8,308 nucleotides of DNA from Actinomycetota bacterium (GTDB lineage: Bacteria; Actinomycetota; Geothermincolia; Geothermincolales; RBG-13-55-18): the NCBI GenBank assembly GCA_028275245.1, contig JAPWVA010000037.1, forward strand, positions 1-8,308, written 5' to 3'. The first letter of the stretch is position 1; each line of letters starts with the position of its first letter. This document shows positions 5,669 to 8,308 of this stretch, piece by piece. The position numbers and the translations under genes were made by a program. Below the pieces are notes generated by a model that saw only the letters and a list, made by a program, of their open reading frames with translations, did no database searches and was not told the DNA's origin.

Positions 5669-6973
5669 ATGGTGGAAGGAAGGGAAGAATCGAGGCTCAA
5701 AGCATTGCTCAAGTCCACCCTGGGTAAGACTCGGGCTTGGCCCTACCTACTTAAAGCCCGTTTCTTCTTCCATAGGCTCCTCGCTTTCCTCGTCACACTG
5801 CCGGTCCGAACCCGGAACCGGTTGGCGGTGCGCTTAGCCTCCCCCGAAAAGGTGAGGGACCTGCTCCTATCCCGAGACTTCTACGGCAGTGACTATTTCG
5901 ATTCGGATAAGAACCCCTTATTGGAGAGTGGTTATGGTAGCTCCTACGGGGAAAACCCGGACTTCCGGGATGTGGCCCTCTTGGCCCGGGACTTGCTGGG
6001 GGCGAAAAAGGCCATGGACATTGGTTGCGCCAAAGGTTACCTGGTCCTGGCCCTGTTGCAGGAAAGCGTGGAGGCATGGGGGGTGGATATCAGCCAGTAC
6101 GCCCTGGACCAGGCCCCGCCGGAGGTGCGGGAGAGGCTCATGCTGACAGATATCGCCCGAGCGGAACTCCCGGAGGACTCCTTCGACCTTCTCCTAGCGC
6201 TGGAGGTGCTGGAACACGTCTCCCCGGAGGAGATAGCGGGGGTGGTGAAAAGACTTTGGCGCTTCACTTCCCGCTACCTTTGGGCCACCATCCCCTCCTA
6301 CGGCGCCAACCCCTACGGGCCGGATGGCTGCCTGGAGGGAAAGATCCTTCCCCGCTGTATCGGGCTATATCGGGACCACCTGATCGACCGTGCCCAGCTC
6401 CACCACATGACCTGTGACCTCCGAGGCCTTCCCATCCACGGACACCTTATCGCCGCCAGCTTCGATTGGTGGACTGCACTCTTCACGTCCCTGGGCTTCG
6501 TGCGCCGGGGTGATCTGGAGAGGGTGATAAACCAGAAGGTGAGGTCCGCCCGGGAGGGCATATGGAACTGCTTCCTGCTGGAGAAGGTCCGCCCCTCCCC
6601 GCTGCGGAAACCCCTAGGCCTGGAGGCAGACAACTTCTCCCCGGGGATCCACGGGTCATGGATCTCTCGCCCATTCCCTCTTCCCTCCGGGACCTACCGG
6701 GCTGAGGCCCGGTTCCGCCTGGATGGAAGCCTTCGAGGCAAGAGGGCAGGAGAAAGGGTCCTGACCTTGTCCTGCCTTTCCGACGACAGCGAAAGGGTTT
6801 ACGGGATGAGACTCCCCACCCGCGGAGAGCTCGAGAAAAGTGGAGGGATGAGTCTCGCCGAGCTGGAATGGACCATCTCCTCGGACGGGATGGGCGAGGC
6901 GGTGGTGCGCCTGGCCCCCACCCCGGGACTCCGCTTGGAACCCCTCCGGGTGAACTTGTATCCCGTGGAGTAA
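5669..6973 (+). CDS. SAM-dependent methyltransferase with extra C-terminal beta-rich domain
   Basis: This 434-residue protein is a class I methyltransferase, probably acting on a sugar. Residues about 1-65 are basic and partly hydrophobic (FFFHRLLAFLVTLPV at 32-46), possibly membrane-associating. The Rossmann core has motif I MDIGCAKGYL (116-125), GVDIS (138-142) with the SAM-ribose acidic residue D140, and LLLALEVLEHV (174-184), the usual motif of family 11-type enzymes. All expected SAM-binding residues are present. Residues about 318-434 lie outside the fold; alternating polar and hydrophobic stretches (GTYRAEARFRLDGS, AELEWTISSDG, LRLEPLRVNLYPVE) suggest a beta-sandwich, perhaps carbohydrate-binding. 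I do not recognise that domain by name. The ATG at 5669 has AAGGGG only 2 nt upstream; GTG at 5672 (5 nt spacing) is an equally good start. It is divergent from the export operon and convergent with the repeat-protein gene. The polysaccharide role is inferred from context. Confidence 0.88.
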   Translation: MVEGREESRLKALLKSTLGKTRAWPYLLKARFFFHRLLAFLVTLPVRTRNRLAVRLASPEKVRDLLLSRDFYGSDYFDSDKNPLLESGYGSSYGENPDFRDVALLARDLLGAKKAMDIGCAKGYLVLALLQESVEAWGVDISQYALDQAPPEVRERLMLTDIARAELPEDSFDLLLALEVLEHVSPEEIAGVVKRLWRFTSRYLWATIPSYGANPYGPDGCLEGKILPRCIGLYRDHLIDRAQLHHMTCDLRGLPIHGHLIAASFDWWTALFTSLGFVRRGDLERVINQKVRSAREGIWNCFLLEKVRPSPLRKPLGLEADNFSPGIHGSWISRPFPLPSGTYRAEARFRLDGSLRGKRAGERVLTLSCLSDDSERVYGMRLPTRGELEKSGGMSLAELEWTISSDGMGEAVVRLAPTPGLRLEPLRVNLYPVE

Positions 6974-7168
6974 GGGAGGGGGGACGGCACTGAACGCCGG
7001 TCTGGCGGGCACTTAGTAGCCCATGTCCCACCACCGGGTGGGTAACTCGAAAATGACCTTCTCCCGCAACTTCCCACACGATGGGGCACCATCGCCGGGG
7101 AACCCCGACCCTTGAAAGCGGAGGTCCCCGGCCTTACCCTCACCCTCCTCGATTGTCCATCCGGGACC
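6974..7168. terminator. Convergent gap with several hairpins, candidate bidirectional termination zone
   Basis: Between convergent stops I see three dyads: CCCACC-ACCG-GGTGGG (7027-7042), CGATGG-GGCA-CCATCG (7079-7094), and GCCGGGGA (7094-7101) with TCCCCGGC (7125-7132), a perfect 8-bp stem over a 23-base loop. The last two share one base. None is followed by a T-run on either strand, so they are not textbook intrinsic terminators. The position between two 3' ends makes a termination or mRNA-end role plausible. No gene is seen here. Confidence 0.4.
7095..7107. repeat. Palindromic 13-mer CCGGGGAACCCCG, copy 2
   Basis: This is identical to 5549-5561, on the other side of the rightward methyltransferase gene. 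Its CGGGGAACCCCG core is self-complementary and overlaps the left arm of the 7094-7132 stem. Confidence 0.5.
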
Positions 7169-8308
7169 TCAGGAACCGGTGTAGCCCTCGGCGAAGTACC
7201 AGGCATCGGCGGGCTCGGGCACCCCCTGGGAGGCGTGGCCGCCCGTCCTGCCACGGTAATTGAAATAAACCGCCCTCTCGGCCACGATGGGCTTGCCCGA
7301 CACCTCCTCCACCACTGCCGATACCTCGTCCGCCGGGATGATGTCGTCCACCTTGAGGGTGAATCGGGAATGAGGCATAATCCGGTAACGCAGCTCCCGG
7401 GCCAGGCCTCCCCGGGTGAGCAGGGAAACCTTCACATCGGCCTCCTCGCCTCCCGGGTTGCCCACCAGGATCCAGGTGTCGAAGTCCTCGGCGGTGTAAC
7501 CCTCGGCGAAGTACCACCTGGGCCCCGCCTGGGTAACCCCCAGGGCGCAGGACCCGTCATCCCAACCCCGGTAGCTGAAGTACATGGACCTCTCGGCCAC
7601 CAGCGGCACGTCGCTCTCCACGAAGACGGAGACCTCCGAGGAGGGAAGATAATCGTCCACCTTGAGGGTGTAACGGGAGCCCGGTTCCACCAGCGCCTCC
7701 ACCCTTTTCTCTTGGCCGCCGGGGGTGCACAGCCGAAAGGTCACGCGGGCGTGCCGGTCCTCCGGGTTGCCTACCAGTATCCAGGTGTCGAAGTCCTCGG
7801 CGGTGTAACCCTCGGCGAAGTACCAGCTGTTGGAAGTCACGGGAGCGGCCTCCGCCACGTGGCCCCCTTTCTTCCCGTAATACTCGAAGTACATGGCCCT
7901 CTCCACCACCACCTCCCGGTCCGAGTTTATGGCGGCGGAGAAGGAGCAAGAGGAGAAGTCTTCCAGTTGGTCCACCCAAAGGGAGGCCCTTCCCCGGGCG
8001 GGAACTTTCACCTCCACCTCCCGCCGGTGCCCGTCCTCCCGCAGGAGACGCACCCGGGCGGTGGCCTCCTCCTCACCGGGATTGAAGAATAGGATCCAGG
8101 TGTCGAACTTCTGTGCCGTGTAGCCCTCCGCCAGGTACCACTCCCTTGAGGGAGTACATGTCCCATGCCCACAGGACCCGCCATCGTAAAAGCCAAGGTA
8201 GTTGAAGTACATGGCCCTCTCCGCCACCAGGGGCCCATCCCCCCGCACCAGGGCGGACACTTCCTTGCGGTTGAAGTAATCGTCCACGTGGAGGGTGCGC
8301 CGGCCCAT
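7169..8308 (-). CDS. Large repeat protein, C-terminal 379 residues (cut by right edge)
   Basis: The frame is open to the right edge; the ATG at 8306-8308 codes for a residue inside a repeat, so the true start lies outside. The visible part holds a half repeat, three whole repeats beginning at W57, W162 and W265 (105, 103 and 105 residues), and ten residues of a further one. Each unit reads roughly WYFAEGYTAEDFDTWILVGNP, variable strands, TLKVDD, EVSA, then VAERAMYFNYRG and a GG/GS segment. The pattern suggests tandem beta-sandwich units. I recall similar WYFAEG/NP/VAERxMY repeats, possibly the DUF5719-like group, in secreted or surface proteins of Actinomycetota, but cannot confirm the family name. 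There is no catalytic motif, and no visible anchor at the C-terminus. A likely location is the cell surface or outside; function is unknown. The stop is TGA at 7169-7171, directly after EGYTGS. Confidence 0.85.
   Translation of the reverse strand: MGRRTLHVDDYFNRKEVSALVRGDGPLVAERAMYFNYLGFYDGGSCGHGTCTPSREWYLAEGYTAQKFDTWILFFNPGEEEATARVRLLREDGHRREVEVKVPARGRASLWVDQLEDFSSCSFSAAINSDREVVVERAMYFEYYGKKGGHVAEAAPVTSNSWYFAEGYTAEDFDTWILVGNPEDRHARVTFRLCTPGGQEKRVEALVEPGSRYTLKVDDYLPSSEVSVFVESDVPLVAERSMYFSYRGWDDGSCALGVTQAGPRWYFAEGYTAEDFDTWILVGNPGGEEADVKVSLLTRGGLARELRYRIMPHSRFTLKVDDIIPADEVSAVVEEVSGKPIVAERAVYFNYRGRTGGHASQGVPEPADAWYFAEGYTGS
7202..8140 (-). repeat. Three tandem coding repeats of 309-315 bp
   Basis: Units, in coding order, occupy 8140-7826, 7825-7517 and 7516-7202. 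All begin TGG TAC and share WY(F/L)AEGYTA, FDTWIL and (A/V)ER(A/S)(M/V)YF. The 47 bases at 7470-7516 and 7779-7825 are identical (offset 309), whereas the equivalent stretch near 8094-8140 has diverged (FAE to LAE, AEDF to AQKF), as has the middle of every unit. Confidence 0.85.

Noticed and set aside
7112..8092. 326-codon open frame on the plus strand with internal repeats
   Set aside because: It is the antisense image of the repeat protein; its periodicity comes from the coding repeats on the other strand, and the minus-strand frame carries the conserved aromatic and acidic motif.
8306..8308. ATG at the window edge as the true start of the repeat protein
   Set aside because: It falls inside a repeat unit: the residues after it (TLHVDDYF...EVSA) match the middle of later units, and no signal peptide follows. 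The gene continues beyond the window.
1..8308. Mobile element or CRISPR array
   Set aside because: No transposase or integrase motifs, no terminal inverted repeats with target duplications, and no short regularly spaced repeats outside the protein-coding array.

Overview
The window is high-GC DNA from a bacterium. It holds most of a polysaccharide synthesis and export locus. Arginine is often written AGG and isoleucine ATA despite the high GC, a pattern I associate with thermophiles. The repeat protein at the right end (WYFAEGYT...FDTWILVGNP...VAERAMYFNY) is of a kind I remember mainly from deep-branching, often thermophilic or subsurface Actinomycetota. A source in that group is an inference; I cannot verify it from sequence alone.

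Layout. Five genes read leftwards from about 5042 to the left edge as one probable operon: an ABC-2 permease (Wzm-like, 4224-5042), its ATPase with a C-terminal substrate-binding domain (Wzt-like, 2905-4116), a class I methyltransferase with a long N-terminal region (1699-2814), a GT4 glycosyltransferase (498-1694), and a second GT4 glycosyltransferase cut by the left edge (1-501). The last three are tightly coupled: one stop codon lies inside the next gene's Shine-Dalgarno sequence, and the final pair overlap as ATGA. To the right is a 626-base divergent intergenic region with no convincing gene but several hairpins and a duplicated 12-mer. A second methyltransferase with an extra C-terminal domain (5669-6973) then reads rightwards. 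After a hairpin-rich 195-base convergent gap, the 3' part of a large repeat protein (7169 to beyond 8308) reads leftwards.

How the genes work together. The set fits an ABC-transporter-dependent (Wzm/Wzt) pathway. Glycosyltransferases build a glycan on a lipid carrier in the cytoplasm, a methyltransferase modifies or caps it, the Wzt C-terminal domain recognises the finished chain, and Wzm/Wzt moves it across the membrane. The second methyltransferase may decorate the same polymer. The repeat protein is probably extracytoplasmic, but its link to the polysaccharide is positional only. The most unusual items are the altered SAM-binding motif of the first methyltransferase, the structured divergent control region, and the 103-105-residue repeat array, which shares a 47-bp identical block and ends ten residues into a new repeat.
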